Notes under the pieces: generated by a model | Databases searched by the model: none | The model's input: the letters and a program-made list of their open reading frames with translations, nothing else | What the model was told of the DNA's origin: nothing | Source: DASQDN01 sp963844855 | GTDB taxonomy: Bacteria > Acidobacteriota > Terriglobia > Bryobacterales > Bryobacteraceae | Reading direction: 5' to 3' | DNA: 64,000 nucleotides | NCBI GenBank assembly: GCA_963844855.1 | Contig: CAWJQP010000086.1 | Location: forward strand, 170,652-234,651 | Shown: positions 36,609 through 47,161 of the stretch, piece after piece | How positions within the stretch are numbered: position 1 is the stretch's first letter | How the letters are laid out: every line of letters starts with the position of its first letter | Translations under genes and position numbers: made by a program

Positions 36609-36791
36609 TCAGTCCATACCTCCCGCCTTCCGCACGCGGGTTCTGCAAGTATATCGTTTGATACGCCCCGGCATCCACCGAGTGGTGGGCAAGTAATAAC
36701 GTGACTTGGGCTTGGCCTCTTTGGGATTCCAACGATATAGAGATGGCTCGCAGGCTCGCCGCACCTTAAACATCTGAGACACGCTTGACAC
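36609..36791 (-). CDS. Possible small basic protein upstream of the RT (60 aa)
   Basis: The frame encodes a strongly basic peptide (YRWNPKEAKPKSRYYLPTTR, GRIKRYTCRTRVRKAGG) and is co-directional with the RT. The composition suits nucleic acid binding, but GC-rich chance frames are often Arg-rich too. No family is recognised. Position 160 bp upstream of the RT makes it a candidate partner. Confidence 0.3.
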   Translation of the reverse strand: MSSVSQMFKVRRACEPSLYRWNPKEAKPKSRYYLPTTRWMPGRIKRYTCRTRVRKAGGMD

Positions 36792-37358
36792 GCCTTTTTG
36801 CGCGGGTTGCCCACGTGATGGTTAGCGGGTGGTCGCTAGCCGGAAGTTGACCGAATCGGGACCGACAAGTCGGCAAGGCAACTGCGATGTGGACGCGCAT
36901 CGTTTTGGCGTTATGGACTAGCTGGGAATGTACTTTACGATAACGCCACTTCACAAGCTTGATCTCAACGTCGGCACTATTCTTTGCGTCGGCCGATGTA
37001 TTAGTGCCCCGACGGACGGACTTTGTGAAGTTCGACTTGAACGATGCAGCGTCCGGATCTGGTGAGCGCGCCGAAAGTCCCCGGGACTGGGCACACTTCC
37101 CAGCGCCGCAACTGCCGTCGCGGTTGTGGAGGATCCCCTCGTTCAACGCCGCCGTGCTGACCTCTCGATGGCGGTTGATGGGACTGTACGCGCTGCCAAC
37201 GATCATGGCGCACAATTCCGTGTGTCTGACGCCTTTGAACGGAGACGAGGCCCACAGCGCGCGAAGACGTGAAGGCGACTGCCTTTCAAGCATTTTCAAC
37301 TGTATGGACACATTTCTCGATTACGAGGCGAGAATCTCATCGAGATTGCGGCTCCGAT
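36792..37358. other. 570-bp stretch with opposing open frames, no supported gene
   Basis: Both strands stay open (36766-37311 minus; 36959-37390 plus), as expected by chance in GC-rich DNA, and neither product has a recognisable domain. It contains one copy of a 19-bp motif (ACTTTACGATAACGCCACT, 36932-36950) that recurs at 49462 and 51128. Confidence 0.4.
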
Positions 37359-39551
37359 TCACTGCACCTGGAAATTCTTCAGCAGAATGAGATCCATATC
37401 GGTTTTCGCCGCCTGGTCGAACAAAAGGTATTGCCCATCAGGGGAAACACTGAGCGAAGTCCCAAAAGGCGGTTCGTTTGCCTCTGCCACAGGCCGGCTC
37501 TGCCGCGTGGCGAGGCTGAAGAATCGAATGTACTGTTTGGTTGATTCGGAACAGTCTCGATAGTAAATACCGCCGGTGGTCACGGCGAACCCGTAGGCCG
37601 TCTGATGAACGCAGGAGAGAACCTCAGTTTCTTTACCACCATCTTTCGGAACTTGCCAGATTGCCCCACCCGACTCGGCCACATAGAAAATCGACTGCCG
37701 GTCCGGAGACTCTGCGGGCCGGAGCCCGCCCTGTGTCGTAATTTGCACAGCATCGCCACCAGCAGACGGTATCCTCCAGACCTGCCTTCGTCCCGAGCGC
37801 ATGCTGTTGTAGTAGATCCAGCGGCCATCGTGTGAGTATGTCGCCATGTTTTCATCGAAGCTGCTGCTGGTAAGCCTTGTCAGGGTTCCACCCCGGCCGG
37901 GAATCACATACAGGTTCAGATACGCCTCGTTGCGGCCACTGAACAAAAGCCACTGACCGTCAGGAGACCACGCCGGAGGATTCAGGGTGGAGGACTGCCC
38001 CATAAACGTCAGTTGCGTCGAACCGGAACCATCCGAATCCGCGGTCCAAATCTCCGGTGATCCGGAACGCATGGACACAAAGGCGATTTTCCGGCCATCC
38101 GGCGAGTATCTGGCACCGTAATCGGAGCGAGTGGAATCGAGGAATCGCTCCGGGACATTGGCCGGATCGCCCGGGGGCGGGATGCGGGCACGCCAGATAT
38201 CCGTATCCACGCGCACCTGCGAATACACGAGGTGCGTTCCCAGGCTAAACGTGCCAATGGTTGCGTCGAAGGGTATCGTCCGCTCGGGACGTCGGCTGGC
38301 CGATATGTCTATCACCCGCAACTCGCGAAAACTACGAGCGTGCGTGACATCGCCGAAAACATACAGAATCGCACTCCCGTCAGGCGTCCAGGCCGGGCCA
38401 ACGGACCATCGCACATGATTTGTCAGCGGCTGCGGCTTTCCGGCCGGGTTCAGCTCGTCATCGAGCCGTAGAAGATGTATCTCGCTCGTGTTGAAGCCCT
38501 GCAGGCGGCAGAAGGCAATCGCACGGCCGTCTGGTGAGAAAGCCGGCGAGTGGTCTCCATGGGAATGCAGGGGAGGGTGTGTGAGCTGCCGCGGGTGTTC
38601 ACCGGTCACAGAGAAAAGGTGGATTCCTTCAGTAATTGCACCCGGCGCACGGTGGGAAGCAGCGATCCAGCGGCTATCGCGCGACCAGGACAGTGAGGAA
38701 ACCCTCATTCCCGCCGGAAATGGACGGAGATCGAGATTGTGTATGCCCGCAAGCACTCGTTCAGGGCCACCGGACGCCGGTAACAGGATCAGATCAGCTT
38801 TGTCGATGCCGACCCGGCGGAGGAAAGCGATTGTCCGGCCGTCCGGCGACCAGGCCGGCGCGAAATCAGGTGCCGGACTCGTGGTCACTCTCGCGGGCGC
38901 AGTGGAACCTAGCTGCATGACATAGATATCGAAGTTGCCGCGGTCTGCGTCCCAGGAGAACGCCACGGACTTGCCGTCCGGAGACAGCGCCGGGTTGAAC
39001 TCCTGTCCTCTGAAGCTGGTCAGTGGAACCGGGTGAGGCGCCGCGAGTTGCGGGGCGGAACGACGAGAAAAGGCTAATACGGTGAGAGTGACGAGCAAAA
39101 CGGCTATCGCGGCAACTGTGACGACTAATGGCCGGCGCACCGATATCGAGGTACTAGGGTTGGAGGTTTGCGGTGGACGGAACAGGTCGCTGGTTGCGGC
39201 GTTTGTAGGGGGCCCGGGCCGGAGTTCGCCAATGAATCGGTACCCGGTCCGCGGCACCGTTTCGATATAGCGGCATGTGGCAGCCGGGTCGCACAGGGCG
39301 TGCCGCAATCTGGTTACTGCAGCATTCAGGCCATGCTCGAAATCGACATGCGTGTTATCCGGCCAGACGCGGCGCCGTAATTCTTCCCGGGTGATGACTG
39401 TTCCGGCGTTCTCGAGAAGGGCGGTCAGCACCTGAAACGGCTGCGACTGCAATCTCACCCGCACGCCATTTTTCTGAAGCACACCCTCCTGAAGGTCTAC
39501 CTCATACGGCCCGAATCGAACCATCTGATCTCGATTGCGCGAGAGCTGCAT
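37359..39551 (-). CDS. Winged-helix regulator fused to TolB-like propeller (730 aa)
   Basis: The N-terminus is an OmpR/CadC-type winged helix (VRFGPYEVDLQEGVLQKNGV, FQVLTALLENAGTVITREEL, then YIETVPRTGYRF). One membrane helix follows (about 140-160, VVTVAAIAVLLVTLTVLAF). The periplasmic part is a PD40/TolB beta-propeller with six or more repeats of the type FSPDGRAIAFC, WSPDGRTIAFLR, YSPDGRKIAFVS. Acidobacteria have many such one-component membrane sensors. The ligand is unknown. The N-terminal Met at residue 10 is an alternative start. It is divergent from the sulfite oxidase-like gene, which may be its target. Confidence 0.88.
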   Translation of the reverse strand: MQLSRNRDQMVRFGPYEVDLQEGVLQKNGVRVRLQSQPFQVLTALLENAGTVITREELRRRVWPDNTHVDFEHGLNAAVTRLRHALCDPAATCRYIETVPRTGYRFIGELRPGPPTNAATSDLFRPPQTSNPSTSISVRRPLVVTVAAIAVLLVTLTVLAFSRRSAPQLAAPHPVPLTSFRGQEFNPALSPDGKSVAFSWDADRGNFDIYVMQLGSTAPARVTTSPAPDFAPAWSPDGRTIAFLRRVGIDKADLILLPASGGPERVLAGIHNLDLRPFPAGMRVSSLSWSRDSRWIAASHRAPGAITEGIHLFSVTGEHPRQLTHPPLHSHGDHSPAFSPDGRAIAFCRLQGFNTSEIHLLRLDDELNPAGKPQPLTNHVRWSVGPAWTPDGSAILYVFGDVTHARSFRELRVIDISASRRPERTIPFDATIGTFSLGTHLVYSQVRVDTDIWRARIPPPGDPANVPERFLDSTRSDYGARYSPDGRKIAFVSMRSGSPEIWTADSDGSGSTQLTFMGQSSTLNPPAWSPDGQWLLFSGRNEAYLNLYVIPGRGGTLTRLTSSSFDENMATYSHDGRWIYYNSMRSGRRQVWRIPSAGGDAVQITTQGGLRPAESPDRQSIFYVAESGGAIWQVPKDGGKETEVLSCVHQTAYGFAVTTGGIYYRDCSESTKQYIRFFSLATRQSRPVAEANEPPFGTSLSVSPDGQYLLFDQAAKTDMDLILLKNFQVQ

Positions 39552-39749
39552 AGCGAGATGAGGCAGTATACCGCACGGCGGACAAATATGTTAACGCCGT
39601 TTCACCGTGTTACCTGTGGCTAAAAGGCCAATGCTTTCCGGCAATTAGCTCGCGATGTAGATTTTCTCTCGATTTGACTTCGCTATTCCGGCAGGTTGCC
39701 GCAGGATGTCCAGGACGAACGATGCCTATCCACGAAAGGAGCGTTTCGG

Positions 39750-40979
39750 ATGGCTAAGGAAACGATGACAAGGCGAAGTCTACTGAAAGGAGCGGGGGCG
39801 GCGCTGACGGTTATGCAAGTAGCCGGCCCGACCAAGGTTTTCGGACAGGTATGGGAGGTTGTGATCCCGTGGCTGGATCAGCCGCCGCCTCTTCCTCCGG
39901 GCGCTCCAACCGGCCAGCTTCTGAGGTGGGAGAATATTTCCCGCCTCACACCCGCCGATAATTTCTTCTTCGTTCAGCACTATGGCCGGCCCGAAATCAA
40001 CGAGGCCACCTGGCGTCTCGACATTACGGGCCTGGTCAACCAGCCACAGTCCCTCACGCTCGCGGACCTCAAAGGTCGTGGACGCAAAGAAGTAGAATTC
40101 ACGCTCGAGTGCTCGGGCAATAGCAGCGCGCCATTCTTTATCGGGGGGATCGGAAACGCACAGTGGGCTGGAGCGGCACTGGCGCCACTGTTGCATCAGG
40201 CGGGCATTCAAGATGCGGCGACAGAAGTGATCTTCTGGGGCGCTGACAGCGGCCAGGTAACCGTTCGCGACAATCCGGGCATCATTTCCGCCGGTGACAC
40301 GGGAACCGCCGTGCCCGACGACACCGGGGGACTCGATCTGACGATCACGGAGCAGTTCGCACGAAGCATGTCTCTCCGGGATGCGCTCCAGCCTGACAAT
40401 CTGCTTTGCTATCAGATGAACGGGGTACCGTTGCCCGTCGCGCACGGGTTTCCGGCGCGCCTGATTGCTCCTGGCTGGTTTGGAGTCGCCAACGTAAAGT
40501 GGCTGACGCGCATCGAACTGATCGACCACCGTTACGCGGGCCGCTTCATGGGGCGGGATTACGTTAACATCCGCGAGCAGCAGCGCGGTGCTCAGACAGT
40601 CTGGACGTTTACGACTGTCGGTCCGATTCTTCTCAAGTCGGCGCCGGCCAAAGTCACGCGAACGAATGACCGGTACAGCATCATGGGCGCGGCCTGGGGA
40701 GCGCCGATTCGGGCCGTCGAGGTTCAGATAGATAGTGGGCCCTGGGTGCCGGCATCGCTCGACACACCCAGAGCGGCGACCGCACCGGGGCGCGGCCATG
40801 CGTGGAGGTTCTGGACGCTGGACTGGGGCAGACCGGCATCGGGCGACCACAACGTCCGATCGCGCGCTATCGACATCGACGGGAATGTGCAGCCGGCGCC
40901 AACCGATCCCGTCATCACTACGAGGCGGACTTACTGGGAAGCCAACGGGCAGATCACTCGCCAGGTCAGAATTCCATGA
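39750..40979 (+). CDS. Sulfite oxidase-type molybdoenzyme, Tat-exported (409 aa)
   Basis: The start ATG at 39750 follows GAAAGGAG by about nine bases and begins with a twin-arginine signal (TMTRRSLLKGAG). The oxidoreductase molybdopterin-binding domain contains FFFVQHYGRPEINEATWRL and the cofactor-ligand Cys in FTLECSGNSSAP (Cys121). The C-terminal Mo-co dimerisation domain holds WGAPIRAVEVQIDSGPWVPA, then WRFWTLDW. The predicted role is periplasmic oxidation of sulfite or a related substrate. A cytochrome partner is not adjacent. An earlier in-frame start at 39696 would put extra residues before the Tat signal and is rejected. Confidence 0.88.
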   Translation: MAKETMTRRSLLKGAGAALTVMQVAGPTKVFGQVWEVVIPWLDQPPPLPPGAPTGQLLRWENISRLTPADNFFFVQHYGRPEINEATWRLDITGLVNQPQSLTLADLKGRGRKEVEFTLECSGNSSAPFFIGGIGNAQWAGAALAPLLHQAGIQDAATEVIFWGADSGQVTVRDNPGIISAGDTGTAVPDDTGGLDLTITEQFARSMSLRDALQPDNLLCYQMNGVPLPVAHGFPARLIAPGWFGVANVKWLTRIELIDHRYAGRFMGRDYVNIREQQRGAQTVWTFTTVGPILLKSAPAKVTRTNDRYSIMGAAWGAPIRAVEVQIDSGPWVPASLDTPRAATAPGRGHAWRFWTLDWGRPASGDHNVRSRAIDIDGNVQPAPTDPVITTRRTYWEANGQITRQVRIP

Positions 40980-41154
40980 CGGATTGAAGCCGCGGCGGCA
41001 GCCAGAAGTTCCGCATACCGAGCCGCGCCCGAGGCTCGGATCGGAGTGCCGCTTTGAAGGCTGGTCCAGAGAAGTTCTATGGACGGCGAGGGGAACGATG
41101 AATGCGACATGAAGCCGCCGCCAGCGCTCGGCAGTCTCCGAGTAGAATCCGACC

Positions 41155-41820
41155 ATGGTCCTCAAAGAAACTCTCGAGCAGCTCAATGCGCTCGGCAACG
41201 CGAAGGTGCGGGCGCAGAACGCCAGGAGCGGCACTGGCGACAATCAGTTCGGCGTGAGTCTCGGTGACATCCGGGTGCTGGCAAAAAAGATCCGGACGGA
41301 CCATCCGTTGGCTCTCTCGCTCTGGGAGACCGGGAATGTCGACGCCCAGTTCCTTGCCACTCTCCTGATCCAGCCCGGGAAACTGTCGGCCGACGAGATG
41401 GAACGCATGGTGCGGTCCGTTGCCTTTATGCGCGTGGCGGACTGGCTCATCGCCTATGCCGTCAGGCAGCACCCCGACAAGGAGACTCTTCGCGAGGAAT
41501 GGATGGCCGCGGACGACCGCTGGGCGGCCCGCGCCGGATGGGACCTCACCGCGGAGCGGGTCGCGAAGAGTCCGGATGGGCTCGCTCTCCCGGCGCTGCT
41601 AGATCGCATCGAGTCCGAAATGGCCAGCGCCGATCCGGAAGTGCAGTGGACGATGAACAATACTCTTGCGGCAATAGGAATCCACTTCCCCCAGCACCGC
41701 AAGCGGGCCATCGCCATAGGCGAGAAGTTGGGAATCTATCGGGACTATCCCGTGTCGAAGGGTTGCACGTCCCCCTTCGCGCCGATCTGGATTAACGCAA
41801 TGGTGAGCCGGCAAGGCTGA
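41155..41820 (+). CDS. DNA alkylation repair protein, AlkD-like HEAT fold (221 aa)
   Basis: The all-helical HEAT-like repeats and family blocks (GVSLGDIRVLAKKI, ALSLWETGNVDAQFLATLL, ADWLIAYAVRQHPDKETLRE, WTMNNTLAAIGIHFPQHRKR) match the AlkD/DNA alkylation repair family. The C-terminal half continues to PVSKGCTSPFAPIWI. Known AlkD enzymes excise 3- and 7-methylpurines; whether this divergent member does so is unproven. Its 3' end faces the truncated propeller gene on the other strand. Confidence 0.8.
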   Translation: MVLKETLEQLNALGNAKVRAQNARSGTGDNQFGVSLGDIRVLAKKIRTDHPLALSLWETGNVDAQFLATLLIQPGKLSADEMERMVRSVAFMRVADWLIAYAVRQHPDKETLREEWMAADDRWAARAGWDLTAERVAKSPDGLALPALLDRIESEMASADPEVQWTMNNTLAAIGIHFPQHRKRAIAIGEKLGIYRDYPVSKGCTSPFAPIWINAMVSRQG

Positions 41821-41879
41821 ACGAATACCGCCGGATCGCGGGCTAACAAAGCGTTGCACTTGACCGGGCCGGCACGACC

Positions 41880-43287
41880 GTTGCCCGCCGGCGTAATCGC
41901 CACCCGCCAGGGAGAGTTCCTGATAGACGAGGCGCTGTTCGTCGGGCGACAGCGCCCACCAGTAGTAATTGTTCAGATCACCGACCGCCGCCAGCGGCCT
42001 ACCTTCGCGGTTGTGCCACGTAAGCTGCAGATTCCTGCCCGTTCCCGCGCGATAGGCGAGCGTACCGGCTTGCGAAATGGAAAAGTCGGCCCGCCCGCGG
42101 AAGTGGAGAACGTTCGGAGCTACAGTGACTCGACCGCCACTCAATTCGAGAGTTTCGGGATCGAACGGCTGGGCCATGAGCGTGCCATCGAAGCCGAACA
42201 TGAGGTATCCGGGCCGGCCGCCGACCGGAGGGGCAAACTGCGCACTCCCGTTGGCATGCGTGAGGATCTTATTGGTCTTGCCATCCAGGGACCCTACGCG
42301 AATAGCGGTATCGCGCGGGCGGGTGCTGACGGCGAGATAGACGAAACGGTTCCCGTCCGGCAGGAACGCCGGGAAATGATGGGCGACCTCGGCTCTAGAT
42401 GCGTCGAGGGAGGTGACCGGCTCCGGCTTTCCGCCCGAAGCAGGGACCTTGAACAGCCCGCCGCTTGGATGGGGAGCAAAGACAATGTAGCCGGCGCTTC
42501 CCCAAGCTCCGCCGCGAGTGACAAAGCTTTCGCACACGATCTGAGGTGGTCCACCGGCGAGTTCGACACGTTGCAGCTTGTCGATGCCGAAGAACGCCAG
42601 CGACTTGCTATCGGGCGACCAGAATGGGAAAGCGGACAACACGGACCCGGGTATCGGCTGCGCCCCGAGGGAGTCCAGCGAGCGCACCCAGAGCATTTGC
42701 TGTCCCTGTTGAACCGAAGCGAATACGACCTTTCTGCCGTCTGGCGATATCGCCGCATATTGGATCTCGGCGCCTGCTGGGGCGAGCAGCGATAGCTTCA
42801 TCGCTTCGGCTACCGGCCGAGCGCGGTACATGAGGAAGGCGGTGATTCCTGCAACGACCGCCCCGGCGGTGAAGGCAGCAAGCAGGAGTCGCCAGGCGGG
42901 GGACTTTGCAACGACTTCGCGCGCCGGCTGTCTTTCCGTGAACACCGGCACGTAGGCGCCTTTGGGGATCGCAATCTCCAACGGATCGGCGTGCCCTTCG
43001 TTTTGATAATACGAGTCCAGGCGCGTCCGGAGCCGGCTCGCTTCAACGCGAACGATAGGGTCGATCTTGGGGTCGAACCCGGAGGACCGACCCAGCACCT
43101 CGACGCCGATGACGGCTTCCTTGATCTCGGCTGCACGGCCGTTCAATGCGCTTTCGACAATGAAGGCCAGCATGCGCTTGGCGCGCTCGGCTTCTCCGAA
43201 TGCGTTGCTCGAGAGGATGCGCTCGAGTTGGACCCGTACGAGGTCCGGGTGGACATTGGCCGGCTCCTTGGCTGCTCGGTGGTTCAC
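41880..43287 (-). pseudogene. Regulatory-domain/PD40 propeller protein, 3'-truncated
   Basis: The N-terminus (VRVQLERILSSNAFGEAERA, RAAEIKEAVIGVEVLGRSSG, FDPKIDPIVRVEASRLRTRL) is the domain that precedes TolB-like propellers in many acidobacterial sensors. A membrane helix follows (LLLAAFTAGAVVAGITAFLM), then PD40 blades (AISPDGRKVVFASVQQGQQM, PFWSPDSKSLAFFGI). Blade homology stops around 41890. The frame continues another 290 bases antisense to the AlkD gene with no homology. The propeller is incomplete, so the gene is probably inactive. The break abuts the AlkD gene's end, suggesting a rearrangement joined them. Confidence 0.7.
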
Positions 43288-43373
43288 GGGTGTTCACCGA
43301 TTGTAATGCGGACGCTCCGTTACATAACAGTTGGCGCAGCTATCGTGGTAATTTGGGACCCTCTCCCAGCAAA

Positions 43374-43676
43374 ATGACGCCAACGAAACGAAAAGTAAAG
43401 CCCAAGAAGGACATTCCGGTTCTTCTTCAGAACTACAACATTCTGAGATCGGAAGGAATGCTGAAGAACCTTGCCGAAATCAGCTATGCCGCATCACTGA
43501 TCGACCTCTGCTTGTTCAGCCTTGCCTTACTCAAGGCTGACTGCGAGAAAATCGACCTGATTTCGATGGTGGTGGGAAAGAAGTATCATGCGTACCGCAA
43601 GATTGTAGTCACGGCCAGCCATGCGTTTACGACTCAACCGGACCTCACAGGCAGAACCGTGCAGGCGCCTGTGTAG
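43374..43676 (+). CDS. Small protein of unknown function (100 aa)
   Basis: The product is basic at its start (TPTKRKVKPKKD) and helical in the middle (ILRSEGMLKNLAEISYAASL, CLFSLALLKADCEKIDLISM). The last ~15 residues (PDLTGRTVQAP) are encoded by a sequence that also appears in non-coding repeat DNA at 55998-56020, so the natural C-terminus may have been replaced. I recognise no family. Confidence 0.45.
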   Translation: MTPTKRKVKPKKDIPVLLQNYNILRSEGMLKNLAEISYAASLIDLCLFSLALLKADCEKIDLISMVVGKKYHAYRKIVVTASHAFTTQPDLTGRTVQAPV

Positions 43677-43762
43677 GAAAGTTTGAACGGTGGAGCAAGA
43701 GAGGGGTGCAGCCCAAAAAATTGAATCCGAGGTCCGGATGGTTCGATCACTGAACTACCAAA

Positions 43763-44745
43763 ATGCGAAATTGTCTTCGGCGCTTCCTTCTGGTGTATTG
43801 TTTAGACGGCTATTGTTTACACACGCCGATCTGGGCACAGGAACGTAGTGGGTGCGCCGTTGTCGGCATCGTTTTTGACATTGACTTGCAGCGTCGCTCT
43901 CTAATGTTGAAGGACAAAACAGGTTTCATCGGCAAGGTCGATGTTCCGGCGGAGGTTGAGGTTTCAAAACTTGTGCTTCCAGGCCCGGACGAATCACATT
44001 CGCCGATATTCACCAGAACGATTTGGTGTGCATCGAAGGCGATCCAGGAGACAAGTCTTTTACCAGGATCAGCGTGGTTGGCCGTTCGGACTCGCAGAGG
44101 GTTCAGCGCGAGGTTGCCCTCCGATGGCAATCAAGCTCTGTTTTTGGATCGATCCTGCTCATCGATCGGGAAACCCGCAAGATGGTGGTAAATCCGCAGA
44201 TCCCGCAGAATCCGCCGGCCCCGACTCAGATCAATTTGCCACTGGACGTGCAATACCGTTCGTACCCGTCGACAGCGCTGCGGATCGGCGACGCAACGGC
44301 GATCGCCTTCGAAGATTTGCAACAAGGTGACACTGTTTAGGTACGCGGAAAAGGCGGTAATGGGGATCCGAATCTGCAGGCCGCCTTGGTCTTAAAGGGG
44401 GGCATGCGTGGAATCCTCGGGACTCTGCTCGAGGTGAGCGGTTCCAATGTTCGCTTGCAGGAATTTGGAACCGGCAGGGATCTCTCGATCACGATACCGT
44501 CGACGATGGCATATCGAACGACAAGGGAACTGACGAAGACGGGAGGGACGATCAGATTCGAGGAGTCCAAGTTGGCCGCCGTCCAGTTCTCTGACCTCCA
44601 GCCTGGGGATACAGTGCTAGTGCTCGGGTCAACGAATTACAACACGAACACTGGGACCGGCGTTGGAATCATCTCGCAATTCGGCCATTTCGGCTCCGTG
44701 CCCACCGACACCGGTCATCAGTTGTCCTGGTTCCTGACGAAATAA
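43763..44745 (+). pseudogene. DUF5666-like secreted repeat protein, frameshift plus in-frame stop
   Basis: A signal-like start is followed by small beta-barrel repeats of the type GIVFDIDLQRRSLMLKDKTG, GSILLIDRETRKMVV and FEDLQQGDTVxVRG...AALVLKGGMRGILGTLLEVS. These resemble DUF5666/OB-like repeats of acidobacterial secreted proteins. One frameshift lies near 44010. A TAG at 44338-44340 interrupts the same frame right after QQGDTV, and homology resumes immediately (VRGKGGNGDPNLQAA). The second interruption is a point nonsense, not an indel. Confidence 0.65.
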
Positions 44746-45280
44746 GAAGGGCACGCTTAAACGTCGCAACTGACCTTCTCAGGCAAAGCATTCGCGGCGT
44801 CATCCCGGCAACACCAGCGAACGATCGTCGTGAAGAACCTCAAATATCAGGGTGCGCCACCCAAAGACGGAATCATCCTGATGCCGAATGAAGTGCAGTC
44901 CTGGCGTGGGGCAGACAAACCTTTCGAATCGCGCGGCACACTGGCGCATGGTAACCATCGACATGTATTCACGAGACGTCCGATAGCCGTTAAGGCGTTG
45001 TCTTGTAGAGCTGCATCGCGCATGGTAACCAACTAGGCAACTAGGGCCCCTGGTCGCCGGTCGGTAGCGATTCCGCTCGTGAGACGGGGATTTCGGAAAA
45101 TGAGACGTTGTCGTCCGACGACTCAAGCTGCGCTATATCTGTCGTCAAGCCTAAGCGATTACAGCGCGCGTCGATCCACTCTGAAGAAGTCCAAAACGGA
45201 GTTGCTGAATCAGGAGCATCACCCGGAAACGGGGTTTTTAGAAACGACCATCCTTTCGTAAGCTGGAACCAGCATTCCTC
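44746..45280. other. 535-bp stretch without a clear gene
   Basis: A frame starting near 44761 reads a short plausible segment (IVVKNLKYQGAPPKDGIILM), but it has no family or start signal. The tail contains a near-repeat, TGGCGCATGGTAACCA (44941) and TCGCGCATGGTAACCA (45015). No gene is supported. Confidence 0.4.
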
Positions 45281-47161
45281 CTATTCCGGCAAGCCCCATC
45301 GGCGTAGAATGGCCGCAAACCGCGGATCCGATCGCAAGGGGTCGTACTCAGGTTCCACTCTGGCCCACATGTTAACCGCTGTTTCCAACCATCGAAACGC
45401 TTCCTCTTTGTCACCCAGCCGCAGATTGATATCTGCGAGGTGTGCTTTACTGGCGCCGCTCGAGTAGATTGGAAGAACCACGTCTCTGAGTTTGAGCCAA
45501 TAGGCTTGTGGACTTTTCGCGGCAGCTACGCGCAATTCAGCGATGGTCGGCTCGTCCAACTTGTCGCGATTGCGACGCATTGTTATGTCAGCGTTGACGG
45601 CACGATCCATCATGCCCTTCCGCAGCAGGCACCGAACAACCCATCAGTCAACGACGCTGGAGTCGGGCTGCATATCCGCCGCCTGCTTGAGTTCCGCAAG
45701 CGCCTCGTCGTAACGCCGGGCGTAATATAGCATTCGGCCGACTTCCCGATTGATCAAAAATGACAAAGGATCATGTTGCCGGGCGCGCTTGATTTCCGTT
45801 ACGGCTTCCTCCACCCGGCCGCGGGCTGCCAGGCAATTGGCCAGGTGCAGGCGCGCATCGGCATCGCTGGGATTCAATTTGAGAGCTTGTTGGTGCGCCC
45901 GCTCGGCGCTCTCGAAGTCATGGTCATACAGGAATTGAACTTGCCCTAGAGCGTCATGGGCCTCCGGGAGGTTCTCATCCAGCGAGACCGCGCGTTCCGC
46001 CGCCGCTTTGGCAGCCTGCTTGGCTCCGCCGGGGATCGTTACCCCCATGTACGTCAACATCACGTAGGAAAACGCTAACTCGGCGTGCGCCCCAGCGGAA
46101 TTTGGGTCCAGCCGGACGGCCTGATCCGCATACTCGAGGCTTTTCTTCGCCGCTTCTGGGGTCCTCCGATGGTGTCTGAAGTAGCGCGCTTTCCAGCGGG
46201 CGAGTTGGGCTTCAGGATTCACTGAACGTCTGCCGGAAGCGCGTCTCTGCTGGTTGGGAGTCACCCTGCCGTGAATCTCTCGTGAAATCGCATCGGCGAT
46301 CTCGTCCTGCAACGTCAACGCATCCCCAAACTTCCGTTCGTAGGAACGCGCCCATAGATGTTTCTCCGGAGAAACCTGAATCAAGTTTGCCGTAACCCGG
46401 ATGCGGTCGTTGAGCTGCGTCAAGGTCCCTTCCACGACAACATCGACACCCAGTTCGCGACCGATTTCCCGAATGGGCTTTCTGGCCTTCTGATATTGGC
46501 CAACGGAAGTTCGTGCAATCACGCGCAAAGGGCTCGCCTGCCCAAGATTTGTGATTAGCGCCTCGGTCATTCCATCCGCCAGGTATTGCTGGTCTGTGCC
46601 GCTCGAAAGGCTTTCGAAAGGCAGCACCGCAATGGCCTCGAACGCTCGTCTGCTGCCGAACAGATCACGAGCGGATGGAAGCAAAGCGACGCCACTCAGC
46701 ACAAGCACTGCTCCGATCAGCACGTAAAGCAGGCCGTGGCGAACATGCGGGGAAGGCGGCACTAGTGATGGTATGCCTGGAGGATCTTCGGTGGTGTTGC
46801 ACACCACTTGAACCTGGGCTTCCATCAGGAACCCACGACGCGTCACCGTTCGAATGATCTGCTGCGACTCGTCGGCCAGAGCTTTCCGTACATCCGCGAT
46901 GCACTTTGTCACTGACTCGTCCGAGACCACGACATCGCCCCAGACGTCCTGCATCAACTCATCCCGAGTAACGAGGCGGCCAGGGTGTTCTACCAGATAA
47001 CGCAACACATGAAAGGACTTGGGACGGAGCTTAATCTCGCTCGTCCCACGCAGCAATCGTTCGGAGCGTATGTCCAGCGTAAAATCAAGAAACGCGTACG
47101 CGCGCACCGGCGATACAGAACTCTGGCGGTCCAATGCCACTCCAGTGATCCGCGAATTCAT
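45281..47161 (-). pseudogene. Winged-helix/TPR adenylate-cyclase-type regulator with in-frame TGA
   Basis: The N-terminal CadC-type winged helix (RAYAFLDFTLDIRSERLLRG, RPKSFHVLRYLVEHPGRLVT, then RTVTRRGF) is followed by a membrane helix. A TolB-N-like domain follows (IAVLPFESLSSGTDQQYLAD, GMTEALITNLGQ), then TPR repeats (PEAHDALGQVQFLYDHDFES, LNPSDADARLHLANCLAARG). The frame is broken only by TGA at 45644-45646, between SSVVD and the following WVVRCLLRKGMMDR. The final 110 residues, including the last TPR-like helix, continue in the same frame. A TGG-to-TGA change would explain it. Confidence 0.8.

Noticed and set aside
34770..37300. Group II intron around the reverse transcriptase
   Set aside because: No domain V-like hairpin with an AGC/GUUC pattern and no maturase or HNH domain is visible downstream of the RT palm.
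36766..37390. Long overlapping open frames on both strands upstream of the RT
   Set aside because: Both strands open at once is typical of chance in GC-rich DNA, and neither has recognisable domains or start signals.
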